DNA from: Microvirga arsenatis
GTDB lineage: Bacteria > Pseudomonadota > Alphaproteobacteria > Rhizobiales > Beijerinckiaceae
DNA length: 64,000 nt
Direction: 5' to 3'
Assembly (NCBI RefSeq): GCF_009910705.1
Contig: NZ_JAAAXJ010000004.1
Location: forward strand, 1 to 64,000
The notes under the pieces were generated by a model that saw only the letters and a list, made by a program, of their open reading frames with translations, searched no databases and was not told the DNA's origin. Below are positions 8,164 to 18,460 of the stretch, in pieces. How positions within the stretch are numbered: the stretch's first letter is position 1; each line of letters starts with the position of its first letter. The position numbers and the translations under genes are program-made.

Positions 8164-9072
8164 ATGCTCAACACCTTGCGCAACATCACCATCGAGCCGG
8201 CAGCGCTGACCGTGCAGGATGAGCCTCAATCGGATTACGAGCGCGTGCGCCGGATCATCGCCTTCATCTCGGAGCGCTGGCGCGAGCAGCCGTCGCTCGA
8301 GGCGATCGCCGACCATGTGGGGCTCTCCACCACCCATGTGCATCACCTGTTCCGGCGCTGGGCGGGCCTGAGCCCAAAAGCCTTCCTGCAGGCGATCACG
8401 CTCGACAACGCCAAGGCGCTGCTGGCGGATTCCGCGAGCGTGCTCGACGCCACCTACGAGGTCGGCCTGTCGGGCCCCGCCCGGCTGCACGACCTCTTCG
8501 TCACCCACGAGGCCATGACGCCGGGCGACTACAAGGCGGGCGGAGCGGGGCTCACCATGCGCTTCGGCTTTCACCCCTCCCCCTTCGGCGAGGCGCTGCT
8601 GATCGTCACCGACAGGGGACTCGCCGGCCTCGGCTTCGTGGACGACGGCGACCGGCCCGCGGCGCTCGCCGACATGACCCGGCGCTGGCCGAAGGCCGAA
8701 TATGTGGAGGATCCGGCCGCCACGGCGTCGGTGGCCAAGCGCATCTTCAACCCCACCCAGTGGCAGGCCGAGCAGCCGCTCCGGGTGGTCCTCATCGGCA
8801 CCGATTTCGAGGTGCGGGTCTGGCAGACCCTGCTGCGCATCCCCCGCGACCGGGCCACCACCTATTCCGACATCGCCCGCCACATCGGCAAGCCCGCCGC
8901 CTGCCGGGCGGTGGGTGCGGCGGTCGGCAAGAACCCGGTCTCCTTCGTGGTCCCCTGCCACCGGGTTCTCGGCCGCTCGGGAGCGCTCACCGGCTACCAT
9001 TGGGGGCTCACCCGCAAGCAGGCGATCCTGGGGTGGGAGGCTGGGCGGAGCCTGGGCGGGAGCGAGTCTTAG
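8164..9072 (+). CDS. Ada-like regulator / methylated-DNA-[protein]-cysteine S-methyltransferase
   Basis: Two-domain protein of 302 residues. An AraC-type helix-turn-helix (about residues 20-115, with LEAIADHVGLSTTHVHHLFRRW) is joined to an O6-methylguanine-DNA methyltransferase domain whose acceptor cysteine is C265 in PCHRV. It repairs O6-alkylguanine by suicidal transfer. The N-terminal zinc-cysteine domain of E. coli Ada, which senses methylphosphotriesters, is missing, so any regulatory role must be triggered differently. Such N-terminally short Ada proteins are common in Rhizobiales. The ATG follows an AGAGGATC stretch. Its 3' end faces the Crp/Fnr gene. Confidence 0.9.
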   Translation: MLNTLRNITIEPAALTVQDEPQSDYERVRRIIAFISERWREQPSLEAIADHVGLSTTHVHHLFRRWAGLSPKAFLQAITLDNAKALLADSASVLDATYEVGLSGPARLHDLFVTHEAMTPGDYKAGGAGLTMRFGFHPSPFGEALLIVTDRGLAGLGFVDDGDRPAALADMTRRWPKAEYVEDPAATASVAKRIFNPTQWQAEQPLRVVLIGTDFEVRVWQTLLRIPRDRATTYSDIARHIGKPAACRAVGAAVGKNPVSFVVPCHRVLGRSGALTGYHWGLTRKQAILGWEAGRSLGGSES

Positions 9073-9095
9073 AATCAGAAGCGGCAGGGGCAGTT

Positions 9096-9839
9096 TCACG
9101 CATTCCCGTCCTGCCGCAGGTGCAGGTAGAGCGGGTCGAAATCGCCCGCTTCTCTCAATCTCTCCCAGTCCAGGATCTGCACCTGCGTTCCCTTGCTGCG
9201 GATGAGCCCGTCGCCCCGAAGCTCCTGCAGGACCCGGTTGACGTGGACCGCGCTGGCGCCGATGGCGTCGGCGAGTTCGTTCTGGGTGAGGGGCAGATCG
9301 AAGGTCTCGTCCTCCACCAGGCCCACGGCCTTCAGGCGCAACAGCAGCTCGCACAGGAGATGGGCCATCCGGTTGTAGGCCTCGCGCCGCCCGATGCCGG
9401 TCATCCATTCCCGGAAGATCGAGCCGTCGACGAGGGTCTCGCGCCAGAAGGCGGCGGTGATCCGGGGAAATCGGTTGCAGATGTCGTGCAGGGCCTCGTG
9501 CGGGATGAAGCCGAGGGTGCACGGGCTCACCGTCGCGACGCTGTTGTCCATCACCTTCAGGTGCAGGCTCTGCAGGTCGGGGATGTCCCCCGGGACGTGG
9601 AAGGCCACGATCTGGCGCTTGCCCTCGGCGGTGATCTTGTAGACGCAGGTGAATCCCTCCAGCAGCAGGCAGGACTGGAACGGACGGTCGCCGATGCGCA
9701 CGATGTCCCGGTCGGGCTTGAGGCGCGTGACGTGGATCGGGAGATCGGCGAGGGTCTGCTTCTCCTCGTCCGAAAGCGGGAAGATGCTCTCCAGCTTGCG
9801 GATCATCAGAGTATTGGGAGCTTTCCCGTTGCTTGTCAT
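9096..9839 (-). CDS. Crp/Fnr family transcriptional regulator
   Basis: Regulator of 247 residues: N-terminal cyclic-nucleotide-binding-type beta barrel (about 20-140), dimerisation helix, and C-terminal winged helix with LTQNELADAIGASAVHVNRV (about 180-200). No cysteine cluster of the FNR or FixK type is seen at the N terminus, so an iron-sulfur oxygen sensor is unlikely. The start at 9839 has AGGGAAG 6 bases upstream; an upstream in-frame extension of 67 residues has no homology-like character. Rhizobiales carry many such paralogues whose signals are unknown. It is divergent from the DUF6894 gene, with about 200 bases between them. Confidence 0.85.
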   Translation of the reverse strand: MTSNGKAPNTLMIRKLESIFPLSDEEKQTLADLPIHVTRLKPDRDIVRIGDRPFQSCLLLEGFTCVYKITAEGKRQIVAFHVPGDIPDLQSLHLKVMDNSVATVSPCTLGFIPHEALHDICNRFPRITAAFWRETLVDGSIFREWMTGIGRREAYNRMAHLLCELLLRLKAVGLVEDETFDLPLTQNELADAIGASAVHVNRVLQELRGDGLIRSKGTQVQILDWERLREAGDFDPLYLHLRQDGNA

Positions 9840-10046
9840 GGCGAGCTTCCCTATGGACAAGGCAGGACGAGCCGTCAGCCGCAGCAACCCTGTACGGCCT
9901 TCACGATACAGGAGAGCAGAAAGCGAGACCAGAAAGCAATCGGCCGCCCTCCAGCCCATTGGAAAACAGAGCCTTTTCGAGACGGCCCGGAAGAACCACG
10001 AACTAATTGCCGGGTTTCGGGGTTTAGCAAACGCCCTCACAAGGAC

Positions 10047-10304
10047 ATGCCAGTGCCGCGCTACTTCTTCGATACCTTCGATGGGGATCGCCTCATCGCC
10101 GATTCCGAAGGGATCGAGCTGCCGGACCTGGAACAGGTGAAGGCCGAGGCCCAGAGGGCCCTGCCCGACCTGGCACGGGATGGCCTCCCCGACGGCGACC
10201 AGAAAACCTTCATCGTCAGCGTCAGGGACGAGACCGGGCAGGTGGTCTTAAGGGCGGCGCTCAGCCTGATCGTCGAAACCGCCCCCGAAAGCCGCTCTGC
10301 CTGA
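10047..10304 (+). CDS. DUF6894-like small protein
   Basis: 85-residue acidic protein beginning [15 protein letters not shown], with the PRYFFDxxDGD signature, the [14 protein letters not shown] helix and a C-terminal strand [11 protein letters not shown]. This is the pattern of the DUF6894 family, which is widespread and often multicopy in Methylobacteriaceae and Bradyrhizobiaceae. Its function is unknown. AAGGA stands just before the ATG. Upstream, AGAAC-N16-GGTT (9992-10016) is a weak match to the EcfG general-stress promoter, with one mismatch in each box. It lies between the Crp/Fnr gene (divergent) and dnaK. Confidence 0.75.
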   Translation: MPVPRYFFDTFDGDRLIADSEGIELPDLEQVKAEAQRALPDLARDGLPDGDQKTFIVSVRDETGQVVLRAALSLIVETAPESRSA

Positions 10305-10391
10305 ACGTGCCCCAGGGCTGCGGCCCGTATTGCAGCCGTGCAACAGCCCCCGGCTCCGGCGACATCCGGCAAAACAAGACCGCAGCTTCGT

Positions 10392-10423
10392 CTTGCAGCC
10401 CCCAAAACCCCTTCTTATATCAG
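10392..10423 (+). promoter_or_regulatory. RpoH (sigma-32) heat-shock promoter of dnaK
   Basis: CTTG (10392-10395), 18 bases, CTTATATCAG (10414-10423). This matches the alphaproteobacterial RpoH consensus CTTG-N17/18-CYTATNTNNG at every defined position. The start of transcription would be near 10430, about 115 bases before the dnaK ATG. Confidence 0.85.
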
Positions 10424-10545
10424 CGCCAGAACAGGGCGTGGCTCGGCTTGAGGCGGCCCTGTCCGAATTTTGTCAACAACATGAAAGCCATGGGCCGGGC
10501 TGCTTTCAGGGCTCGGCGGTCTGCTTGAAAGTGAGGGATCCCGCC

Positions 10546-12465
<1,920 letters not shown>

Positions 12466-12490
12466 AGCGATGACCGCTTCCTGAAGAATC

Positions 12491-12523
12491 CGGCACCCGG
12501 TTTCATGACCGGGTGCCGTTTTC
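12491..12523 (+). terminator. Intrinsic terminator after dnaK
   Basis: Perfect 10-bp stem CGGCACCCGG/CCGGGTGCCG with an 8-base loop, followed by TTTTC. It lies 25 bases after the dnaK stop codon and should limit readthrough to dnaJ. Confidence 0.85.
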
Positions 12524-12672
12524 GTGAAAAGGCTTTAGATCCAGAATGACCGATCGACCCACCGCTTCCCGCGATGCTCTGGCAAAGGCTTCCCGAGCCT
12601 TTTCCTGTGCAGCGCAGGCCGAATCGGGGTTGACCACGATGGAGCGTCCGACCGCTCCCAGGGGCGCCTGAC

Positions 12673-13815
12673 ATGTCCAAGCGCGATTACTACGAGGTTC
12701 TCGGCGTCTCGCGGACCGCAACCGAGGCGGAGATGAAATCCGCCTTCCGCAAGCTCGCCATGCAGTACCACCCGGACCGCAACCCGGGCGACCACGAGGC
12801 CGAGGTCAAGTTCAAGGAAATCAACGAGGCCTACCAGACCCTCTCCGATGCCCAGAAGCGCGCCGCCTACGACCGCTACGGCCATGCGGCCTTCGCCAAT
12901 GGCGGACCTGGCGGCGGGCCGGGCTTCAACGGCGACTTCTCCGACTTCATGTCGGACATCTTCGAAAACTTCTTCGGCGACGCCGGCCGCGGGCGCGGCG
13001 GGCGCGGCGGCACCGCCCGCGAGCGCGGCGCCGACATGCGCTACAACCTCGAGATCACCCTCGACGAGGCCTTCCACGGCAAGACCGCCGAGATCAAGAT
13101 CCCGACCGCCGTCACCTGCGAGGCCTGCTCGGGCTCGGGGGCAAAGCCCGGCTCGAAGCCCAGGGCCTGCCCCACCTGCGGCGGCGTCGGCCGGGTACGG
13201 GCGACGCAGGGCTTCTTCTCCATCGAGCGCACCTGCCCCAACTGCCACGGGCGCGGCGAGGTCATCGACGACCCTTGCGCCTCCTGCGGCGGCGCGGGCC
13301 GCGTCACCCGCGAGCGCACGCTCTCGGTCAACATTCCGGCGGGCGTCGAGGACGGCACGCGCATTCGCCTCGCGGGCGAGGGCGAGGCCGGCCTGCGCGG
13401 CGGGCCTCCGGGCGATCTCTACATCTTCCTCTCGCTGAAAGCGCATCCGTTCTTCCAGCGCGACGGCGCGGACCTGTTCTGCCGCGTGCCGATCTCCATG
13501 GTGACGGCCGCGCTCGGCGGCGAGTTCAGCGTGCCAACCTTGGGCGGCACCGAGGCGCTCGTGAAGGTGCCCGAGGGCACCCAGACCGGCAAGCAGTTCC
13601 GCCTGCGCGGCAAGGGCATGCCGGTGCTGCGCTCGCGGGACGTGGGCGACCTCTACATCCAGGTTGTTGTGGAAACCCCGCAGAAGCTCACCAAGCGCCA
13701 GCGCGAACTGCTGATGGAGTTCGACAAGGAGTGCTCCAAGGAGAATCACCCGGAGAGCTCGGGATTTTTCTCGCGATTCCGCGAGTTTCTCGACGGCCTG
13801 GGTGGATCGACTTAA
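12673..13815 (+). CDS. dnaJ: Molecular chaperone DnaJ (Hsp40)
   Basis: Type I Hsp40 cochaperone of 380 residues that delivers clients to DnaK and stimulates its ATPase. The order is J domain with HPD in YHPDRNPG (about residue 34), a Gly/Phe-rich linker (about 75-130), and four zinc-finger repeats ([32 protein letters not shown]). Two beta-sandwich client-binding domains follow, ending at a dimerisation tail. It lies 207 bases downstream of dnaK behind the terminator. No clear RpoH site of its own is seen in that gap. Confidence 0.97.
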   Translation: MSKRDYYEVLGVSRTATEAEMKSAFRKLAMQYHPDRNPGDHEAEVKFKEINEAYQTLSDAQKRAAYDRYGHAAFANGGPGGGPGFNGDFSDFMSDIFENFFGDAGRGRGGRGGTARERGADMRYNLEITLDEAFHGKTAEIKIPTAVTCEACSGSGAKPGSKPRACPTCGGVGRVRATQGFFSIERTCPNCHGRGEVIDDPCASCGGAGRVTRERTLSVNIPAGVEDGTRIRLAGEGEAGLRGGPPGDLYIFLSLKAHPFFQRDGADLFCRVPISMVTAALGGEFSVPTLGGTEALVKVPEGTQTGKQFRLRGKGMPVLRSRDVGDLYIQVVVETPQKLTKRQRELLMEFDKECSKENHPESSGFFSRFREFLDGLGGST

Positions 13816-13882
13816 CTTGACGGTCGTTTTCTTTGGGCTCTAAACAGCCAACACGATCCGCCCGATCAAGGGGTCTGACTCA

Positions 13883-14506
13883 GTGCTTCAGTCGTTTCAA
13901 CGGACAACGGCCCGGAAATTACCCCTCAAGAAGGATCGCTTCGAGGACGAGGCCCGCTTCCTGAGGTCCTGGCTCGAGCGCCCCCTCGTCATGGGAGCGG
14001 TCACCCCCTCCGGCAAGATCCTGGCGCGGACCATGGCCTCCTACGTGGATCCGCGCATCCCCGGCCCCGTGATCGAGCTCGGACCCGGCACGGGTCCGGT
14101 GACCGATGCCCTGATCCGGCGCGGCGTGGCGCAGGAGCGCCTCGTCCTCATCGAGTACAATCCCGAGTTCTGCCAGCTCCTGAAACGCCGCTTCCCGAAA
14201 GCGACGATCATCCAGGGCGACGCCTACGACCTGAAGGAAACCCTCTCGGGCCTTCTGAGCGAGCCGGCGGCCGCCACCGTCTCGAGCCTGCCGCTCTTCA
14301 CCAAGCCCATGGACCAGCGCCTGGAGCTTCTGGAGACCGCCCAGGAGCTGATGCACCCGAACGCACCCTTCATCCAGTTCACCTATGCGGTGGTGCCGCC
14401 GATCCCGGCGCGCTCGCAACGCTACAAGGCCAGGGCCTCCAACCGGATCTGGCGCAACCTGCCCCCGGCCCGCGTCTGGGTCTACAACAAGGTCATGAAC
14501 CCATGA
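13883..14506 (+). CDS. Class I SAM-dependent methyltransferase, PmtA-like (phospholipid N-methyltransferase type)
   Basis: Rossmann-fold methyltransferase of 207 residues with the SAM-binding motif [14 protein letters not shown] (about residues 64-77) and an acidic residue in LVLIEYN. The small, soluble architecture with an N-terminal amphipathic stretch fits the Rhodobacter-type PmtA, which methylates phosphatidylethanolamine to phosphatidylcholine. Related sequences are often auto-annotated as rRNA adenine methyltransferases. The start is GTG with AAGGGG upstream. Its last four bases overlap the start of pyrF, implying translational coupling. The substrate is inferred from family resemblance only. 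Confidence 0.75.
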   Translation: MLQSFQRTTARKLPLKKDRFEDEARFLRSWLERPLVMGAVTPSGKILARTMASYVDPRIPGPVIELGPGTGPVTDALIRRGVAQERLVLIEYNPEFCQLLKRRFPKATIIQGDAYDLKETLSGLLSEPAAATVSSLPLFTKPMDQRLELLETAQELMHPNAPFIQFTYAVVPPIPARSQRYKARASNRIWRNLPPARVWVYNKVMNP

Positions 14507-15237
14507 GCGCCGCGATGTCTCTTCCGACGAATCCCGTTCCCGCAGGAGACATCCGCGACAGGCTCATCATCGGGCTCGACGTTCCGTCCGTGGACGAGGC
14601 ACGCGCTCTGGTTCAGCGCATCGGGGACGCCGGCACCTTCTACAAGATCGGCTACCAGCTCGCCTATGCCGGCGGGTTGGAGTTTGCCCGCGAGCTGATC
14701 GATGCGGGCAAGAAGGTCTTTCTCGATCTCAAGCTGCACGACATCGGCAACACGGTGGAGGAGGGCGTGCGCTCCGTGGCGCGGCTCGGCGCCACGTTCC
14801 TGACCGTCCATGCCTATCCGCAGACCATGCGCGCCGCCATGGCCGGCAAGGCGGGATCTTCCTTGAAGATCCTCGCCGTGACCGTGCTGACCTCCTACGA
14901 CGACGCCGATCTCGTCGAGGCGGGCTATGCCCCCGTTCCGGCCGCGGAACTCGTCGCCCGCCGTGCAGGACAGGCCCGCGACCTCGGCGTCGACGGCATC
15001 GTCTGCGCGGCGCCGGAAGCGGCGCGCGTGCGCTCCATCGTCGGCTCCGACCGCCTCATCGTGACACCCGGCATCCGCCCGGCCGGCGCGGATGCGGGCG
15101 ACCAGAAGCGCATCGTCACGCCGGCGGAGGGCATCCGGCTCGGCGCCAATCACCTCGTGGTGGCCCGCCCCATCGTGAAAGCCGCTGATCCGCGCGCTGC
15201 GGCGGAAGCCATCGTTCGCGATATCGCCGCCGCATGA
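14503..15237 (+). CDS. pyrF: Orotidine 5'-phosphate decarboxylase
   Basis: Last enzyme of de novo UMP synthesis, 244 residues, TIM barrel. The group-1 signature [13 protein letters not shown] (about residues 77-89) holds the catalytic Asp-Lys-Asp array, and the C-terminal phosphate-binding part reads TPGIRPAG. It is four-base overlapped with the upstream methyltransferase. The C-terminal region ends just before a repeat element. Confidence 0.95.
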   Translation: MSAAMSLPTNPVPAGDIRDRLIIGLDVPSVDEARALVQRIGDAGTFYKIGYQLAYAGGLEFARELIDAGKKVFLDLKLHDIGNTVEEGVRSVARLGATFLTVHAYPQTMRAAMAGKAGSSLKILAVTVLTSYDDADLVEAGYAPVPAAELVARRAGQARDLGVDGIVCAAPEAARVRSIVGSDRLIVTPGIRPAGADAGDQKRIVTPAEGIRLGANHLVVARPIVKAADPRAAAEAIVRDIAAA

Positions 15238-15279
15238 GCCCGATCTTCAAAGTCCAATTCATAAAGGCTGGACTTTGTG

Positions 15280-15441
15280 TTTCCCTCCCCCTTGCGGGGA
15301 GGGATGAAGGGTGGGGGTCGCAAAGTCGGAGTGCCCATCAACCTCGTTAGAGTGCAGCAGTTAATACAGCGCCATATTCGGCTGACGCTCGCCCGGTCTG
15401 ACCACCCCCACCCCTACCCCTCCCCGCAAGGGGGAGGGAAA
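15280..15441. repeat. MITE-like element, copy 1 (terminal inverted repeats of about 40 bp)
   Basis: The left end (15280-15320), reading TTTCCCTCCCCCTTGCGGGG onward, is mirrored by the right end (15401-15441) with few mismatches. The 80-base middle has no coding potential. A second copy with the same right end and similar interior is at 18220-18443, and a solo half lies near 7442-7470. Total length is 162 bp. It sits directly upstream of the beta-lactamase gene and its right arm ends about 43 bases before that gene's start. Confidence 0.7.
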
Positions 15442-15484
15442 CCCGCGCCATATACTGATGATCCCGATCCTCAGGAGCATTTCG

Positions 15485-16279
15485 ATGCACGCCGTGCGAC
15501 TGGCCCTTCTGTTTGGTATTCTGCTCGTCAGCGGACAGGTTCTCGCCGATACCTGCACCCTTGTCACCGAGCTCGAGACCGGCCGCATCCTGAAGCGCGA
15601 GGGCGATTGCGAGCGCCGCAACAGCCCGGCCTCCACCTTCAAGGTGCCCCTGAGCCTGATGGGCTACGATGCGGGCATCTTGAAGACCGAGGACGAGCCG
15701 GCCTGGCCCTACAAGCCTGAATACAAGGCTTGGAACGAGGCGTGGCGGAAGACCATCACGCCGCGCCCGTGGCTGCGCGACTCCGTCGTCTGGTACTCGC
15801 AGGCGCTGACCCGCGAGATGGGCATGGAGCGTTTCCGGCGCTATGTGGATGCGTTCCAATACGGCAACCGCGACGTCAGCGGCGACAAGGGCAAGGCCAA
15901 CGGCCTCACCCATGCCTGGCTGAGTTCCTCGCTGCAGATCTCGCCCGTCGAGCAGATCGGTTTCCTGAGGAAGCTTCTCAAGCGCGAGCTGCCGGTCTCA
16001 CGCAGAGCCCACGACATGACGCTCGCGATCATGCCGACATTCCCGCTGCCCGACGGCTGGATTGCCTATGGCAAGACCGGTTCGGGCTTCCAGCCATCGG
16101 CGAACGGCAGTCCCGACCGCGAGCGCCAGTTCGGCTGGTTCGTCGGGTGGGCGCAGAAGGGAGAGCGCAGGATCCTGTTCGCCCGCCTGATCCGCGACGA
16201 GCGCAAGGAGACCTCCGTGGCAAGCTTCCGCGCCCGCGACAGCCTGCTGGCGGAGCTGCCCGCCCTGATTGCCGACTGA
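15485..16279 (+). CDS. Class D (OXA-type) beta-lactamase family protein
   Basis: Secreted serine hydrolase of 264 residues with a signal peptide (about 1-21, cleavage near VLA-DT). All class D motifs are present in order: S50-T-F-K53 with the nucleophilic serine, S100-V-V, Y126-G-N, a tryptophan at about W144 and K197-T-G-S. It should therefore be catalytically competent in the periplasm against penicillins or a related substrate. ATG 15485 has AGGAG 7 bases upstream. There is no adjacent regulator such as blaR or ampR. It lies between two repeat elements, which may mean insertion but equally may be a resident chromosomal gene, as in other Rhizobiales. Confidence 0.9.
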   Translation: MHAVRLALLFGILLVSGQVLADTCTLVTELETGRILKREGDCERRNSPASTFKVPLSLMGYDAGILKTEDEPAWPYKPEYKAWNEAWRKTITPRPWLRDSVVWYSQALTREMGMERFRRYVDAFQYGNRDVSGDKGKANGLTHAWLSSSLQISPVEQIGFLRKLLKRELPVSRRAHDMTLAIMPTFPLPDGWIAYGKTGSGFQPSANGSPDRERQFGWFVGWAQKGERRILFARLIRDERKETSVASFRARDSLLAELPALIAD

Positions 16280-16319
16280 TCTTCTCAGAGGGTTGATTAT
16301 AAGAGGTGGATGAGACATT

Positions 16320-16530
16320 CCCCATTCGTCATGGCCGGGCTTGTCCCGGCCATCCACGTCTTGAGCAACTGCAAACCTCATCCTGAGGAGCAGACGCAGT
16401 CTGCGTCTCGAAGGAGGATCCAGAGAGCACTGGATCCTCCTTCGAGACGGTCGCTGGCGCGACCTCCTCAGGATGAGGGTGGAGGGTTTAAAAGCGAGAT
16501 CACCGGCACAAGGCCGGTGATGGCGAGAAG
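16320..16530. repeat. Composite repeat: one inverted-repeat family nested inside another
   Basis: The outer element has TCATGGCCGGG...CCCGGCCAT at 16328-16353 and ATCACCGGC...GCCGGTGAT near 16499-16522, the same pair found at 19108-19201 and 36929-37018. Between the two halves lies a second element (16376-16483) bounded by CCTCATCCTGAGGAG and CTCCTCAGGATGAGG, with an internal GAAGGAGGATCC...GGATCCTCCTTC palindrome. That inner family recurs at 28566-28680. This fills the gap between the beta-lactamase and DUF1330 genes; I see no gene in it. Confidence 0.75.
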
Positions 16531-16597
16531 GATAAGGGTTGACGATCAGCCGCCTCTCGCGTTCGCTGCGTCACCCGAAATCTCAAAGGAGCGCCCG

Positions 16598-16888
16598 ATG
16601 CCCAAAGGCTATGTGATTGCCCGCGTCACCGTCACGAATCCCGAGGCTTACGCGGAATACGCCAAGGGCGCGACGGCGGCGATCAAGCAATATGGCGGTC
16701 GTCCGCTGGTCCGCGGCGGCGCCTACGAAGCGCTTGAGGGCGAGGCGCGCCCGCGCAACGTGGTGATCGAGTTCGACTCGGTGGAGCAGGCCAGGACTTA
16801 TTATCACTCGCCCGAGTACCAGGCGGCCAAGGCCAAGCGCGAGGGCGCCTGCATCGCCGAATTCGTGCTCGTCGAGGGAGCCGAGTGA
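16598..16888 (+). CDS. DUF1330 domain-containing protein (first of a tandem pair)
   Basis: Small dimeric alpha/beta (ferredoxin-like) protein of 96 residues. Family hallmarks are KGYVIARVTVTNPEAY, the GGRPLVRGGAYEALEG segment and RNVVIEFDS followed by a YHSPEYQAAK helix. No enzymatic activity is established for DUF1330. AAAGGAG is 6 bases upstream of the ATG. The gene overlaps the next by one base (TGATG), so the two are translationally coupled. The products share the same layout and many identical residues, which points to local duplication, and they may form a heterodimer. Confidence 0.88.
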   Translation: MPKGYVIARVTVTNPEAYAEYAKGATAAIKQYGGRPLVRGGAYEALEGEARPRNVVIEFDSVEQARTYYHSPEYQAAKAKREGACIAEFVLVEGAE

Positions 16889-17190
16889 TGAAGGGCTACT
16901 GGATCGGCCGCGTCGACGTCTCCAACCCCGACGCCTATCAGAACTATGTGAAGGCGAATGCGGTGCCCTTCGCCAAATACGGCGCCCGCTTTCTCGTGCG
17001 CGGCGGCGCGTATCGGATCGCCGAGGGCGATGCACGCGCCCGCAACGTGGTGATCGAGTTCCCCACCTACGAGGCGGCGCTCGCCTGCTGGGATTCGCCC
17101 GAGTATCAGGCGGCCAAGGCCGAGCGCGACGGCCACGCGGTCGCCGACATCATCATCATCGAAGGCTACGAGGGGCCGCAGCCGGGTTAG
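16888..17190 (+). CDS. DUF1330 domain-containing protein (second of a tandem pair)
   Basis: 100-residue paralogue of the preceding protein, with the same landmarks: KGYWIGRVDVSNPDAY, FLVRGGAYRIAEG, RNVVIEFPTYEAA and SPEYQAAKAERDG. It ends in a more acidic tail. The ATG at 16888 shares its A with the stop codon of the first gene; a GTG one codon earlier is also possible. Function is unknown. The downstream boundary is a repeat element that separates it from dapB. Confidence 0.88.
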   Translation: MKGYWIGRVDVSNPDAYQNYVKANAVPFAKYGARFLVRGGAYRIAEGDARARNVVIEFPTYEAALACWDSPEYQAAKAERDGHAVADIIIIEGYEGPQPG

Positions 17191-17202
17191 CGCGGCGCTA
17201 TT

Positions 17203-17332
17203 AGCCCTCTCCCCTGCGCGGGAGAGGGTGGCGAACGATAGTGAGCCGGGAGAGGGGACGTCAGGGCAAGCACAGCCCCTCTCCCACCCTGCTTCGCAGG
17301 GCACCCTCTCCCGCGCAGGGGAGAGGGAGGTT
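17203..17332. repeat. Inverted-repeat element with CCCTCTCCC arms, second copy
   Basis: The left arm has CCCTCTCCC...GGGAGAGGG and the right arm CCCTCTCCCGCGCAGGGGAGAGGG. The middle reads GGTGGCGAACGATAGTGAGC and CCACCCTGCTTCGCAGGG. Ends and interior match the element at 7878-8025. It lies between the DUF1330 pair and dapB. Confidence 0.7.
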
Positions 17333-17396
17333 TGCAGCGCTTCTCAGCCGCCCCCCGAGCCGCTATATCCGGGCCCGACATCAGAGGAGAACGGCC

Positions 17397-18212
17397 ATGA
17401 GCGAGATGCGACTTGTCGTGGTGGGGGCCGCCGGGCGCATGGGGCGCATGCTCATCAAGGCCGTGGCCGAGACGGAAGGCTGCACCCTCGTCGGCGCCAT
17501 CGAGCGGAAGGGATCCCCCGCCCTCGGACAGGATGCCGGGCTTCTCGCCGGAACGGGCCCGCTCGGCGTGACCGTGACCGACGATCCCCTGCCCGTCTTC
17601 GCCCGGGCCGACGGCGTGCTCGACTTCACGGCGCCCGCCGCCACCACGGCCTTCGCGGCGCTGGCCGCCCAGGCGCGCATCGTCCACGTGATCGGCACGA
17701 CGGGCTTGGCAGAAGCCGACTTCGCCAAGCTGGAGGCGGCCGCGCGGCATGCGCGCATCATCCAGTCCGGCAACATGTCGCTCGGGGTCAACCTGCTCGC
17801 GGCCCTCGTGCGCAAGGCAGCGGCAATCCTGGGTGAAGACTTCGACATCGAGATCCTCGAAATGCACCACCGCATGAAGGTGGACGCGCCATCCGGCACC
17901 GCCCTGCTGCTGGGCGAGGCGGCGGCCGAGGGACGGAAGGTGTCGCTGAAGGAGCGCTCCGTGCGCAGCCGCGACGGGCATACGGGCGCGCGCAATCCGG
18001 GCGACATCGGCTTCGCGACCCTGCGCGGCGGCACCGTGGTCGGCGAGCATTCGGTGATCTTCGCAGGCGCCGGCGAGCGCCTGGAGCTGTCGCACCGGGC
18101 CGAGGACCGCGCCCTCTTCGCCCGGGGCGCGGTGAAGGCCGCGCTCTGGGGCTTTGACAAGAAGCCGGGCTATTACACCATGGCCGATGTTCTCGGCCTC
18201 GATCGGCTCTAG
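17397..18212 (+). CDS. dapB: 4-hydroxy-tetrahydrodipicolinate reductase
   Basis: Second committed enzyme of lysine and meso-diaminopimelate synthesis, 271 residues, NAD(P)H-dependent. The Rossmann motif GAAGRMGR is near residue 9, and the catalytic [15 protein letters not shown] segment with the general acid histidine and lysine is near residues 156-170. AGAGGAGA lies before the ATG at 17397. A longer in-frame extension into the repeat upstream is not used, because the family N terminus begins at this ATG. Diaminopimelate also feeds peptidoglycan synthesis. Confidence 0.96.
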   Translation: MSEMRLVVVGAAGRMGRMLIKAVAETEGCTLVGAIERKGSPALGQDAGLLAGTGPLGVTVTDDPLPVFARADGVLDFTAPAATTAFAALAAQARIVHVIGTTGLAEADFAKLEAAARHARIIQSGNMSLGVNLLAALVRKAAAILGEDFDIEILEMHHRMKVDAPSGTALLLGEAAAEGRKVSLKERSVRSRDGHTGARNPGDIGFATLRGGTVVGEHSVIFAGAGERLELSHRAEDRALFARGAVKAALWGFDKKPGYYTMADVLGLDRL

Positions 18213-18219
18213 CGCTTCT

Positions 18220-18443
18220 TCCCTCCCCACCCATCTCGGGCTTGCCCGAGATGGGTATCTTCTTGCACAAGTCGGGAACACCCGACTTGTGTCGGGGAGG
18301 GACCAAGGGTGGGGGTCGGAAAGTCAAAGCTGAAGGCTGAATTGTTTGGGCAACTAGACCAGTACAGCATCTCGTCTATCTGATCTCTCACCCGGTCGAA
18401 CCACCCCCACCCCTACCCCTCCCCGCAAGGGGGAGGGGATCAC
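18220..18443. repeat. MITE-like element, copy 2, with extra hairpins in its left part
   Basis: The right end (CCACCCCCACCCCTACCCCT onward) and the segment AAGGGTGGGGGTCGGAAAGTC match copy 1 at 15280-15441. The left end is split by two extra palindromes, CCCATCTCGGGC/GCCCGAGATGGG and ACAAGTCGGG/CCCGACTTGT, near 18231-18295. This looks like an element into which further hairpins were inserted or duplicated. It occupies the gap between dapB and gpmA. Confidence 0.68.
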
Positions 18444-18460
18444 ATCGGAGAACTCTCAGC

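Noticed and set aside
15238-18460. CRISPR array in the repeat-rich region
   Set aside because: Repeats are dispersed, inverted and of unequal spacing, with no regular direct repeats and no cas genes.
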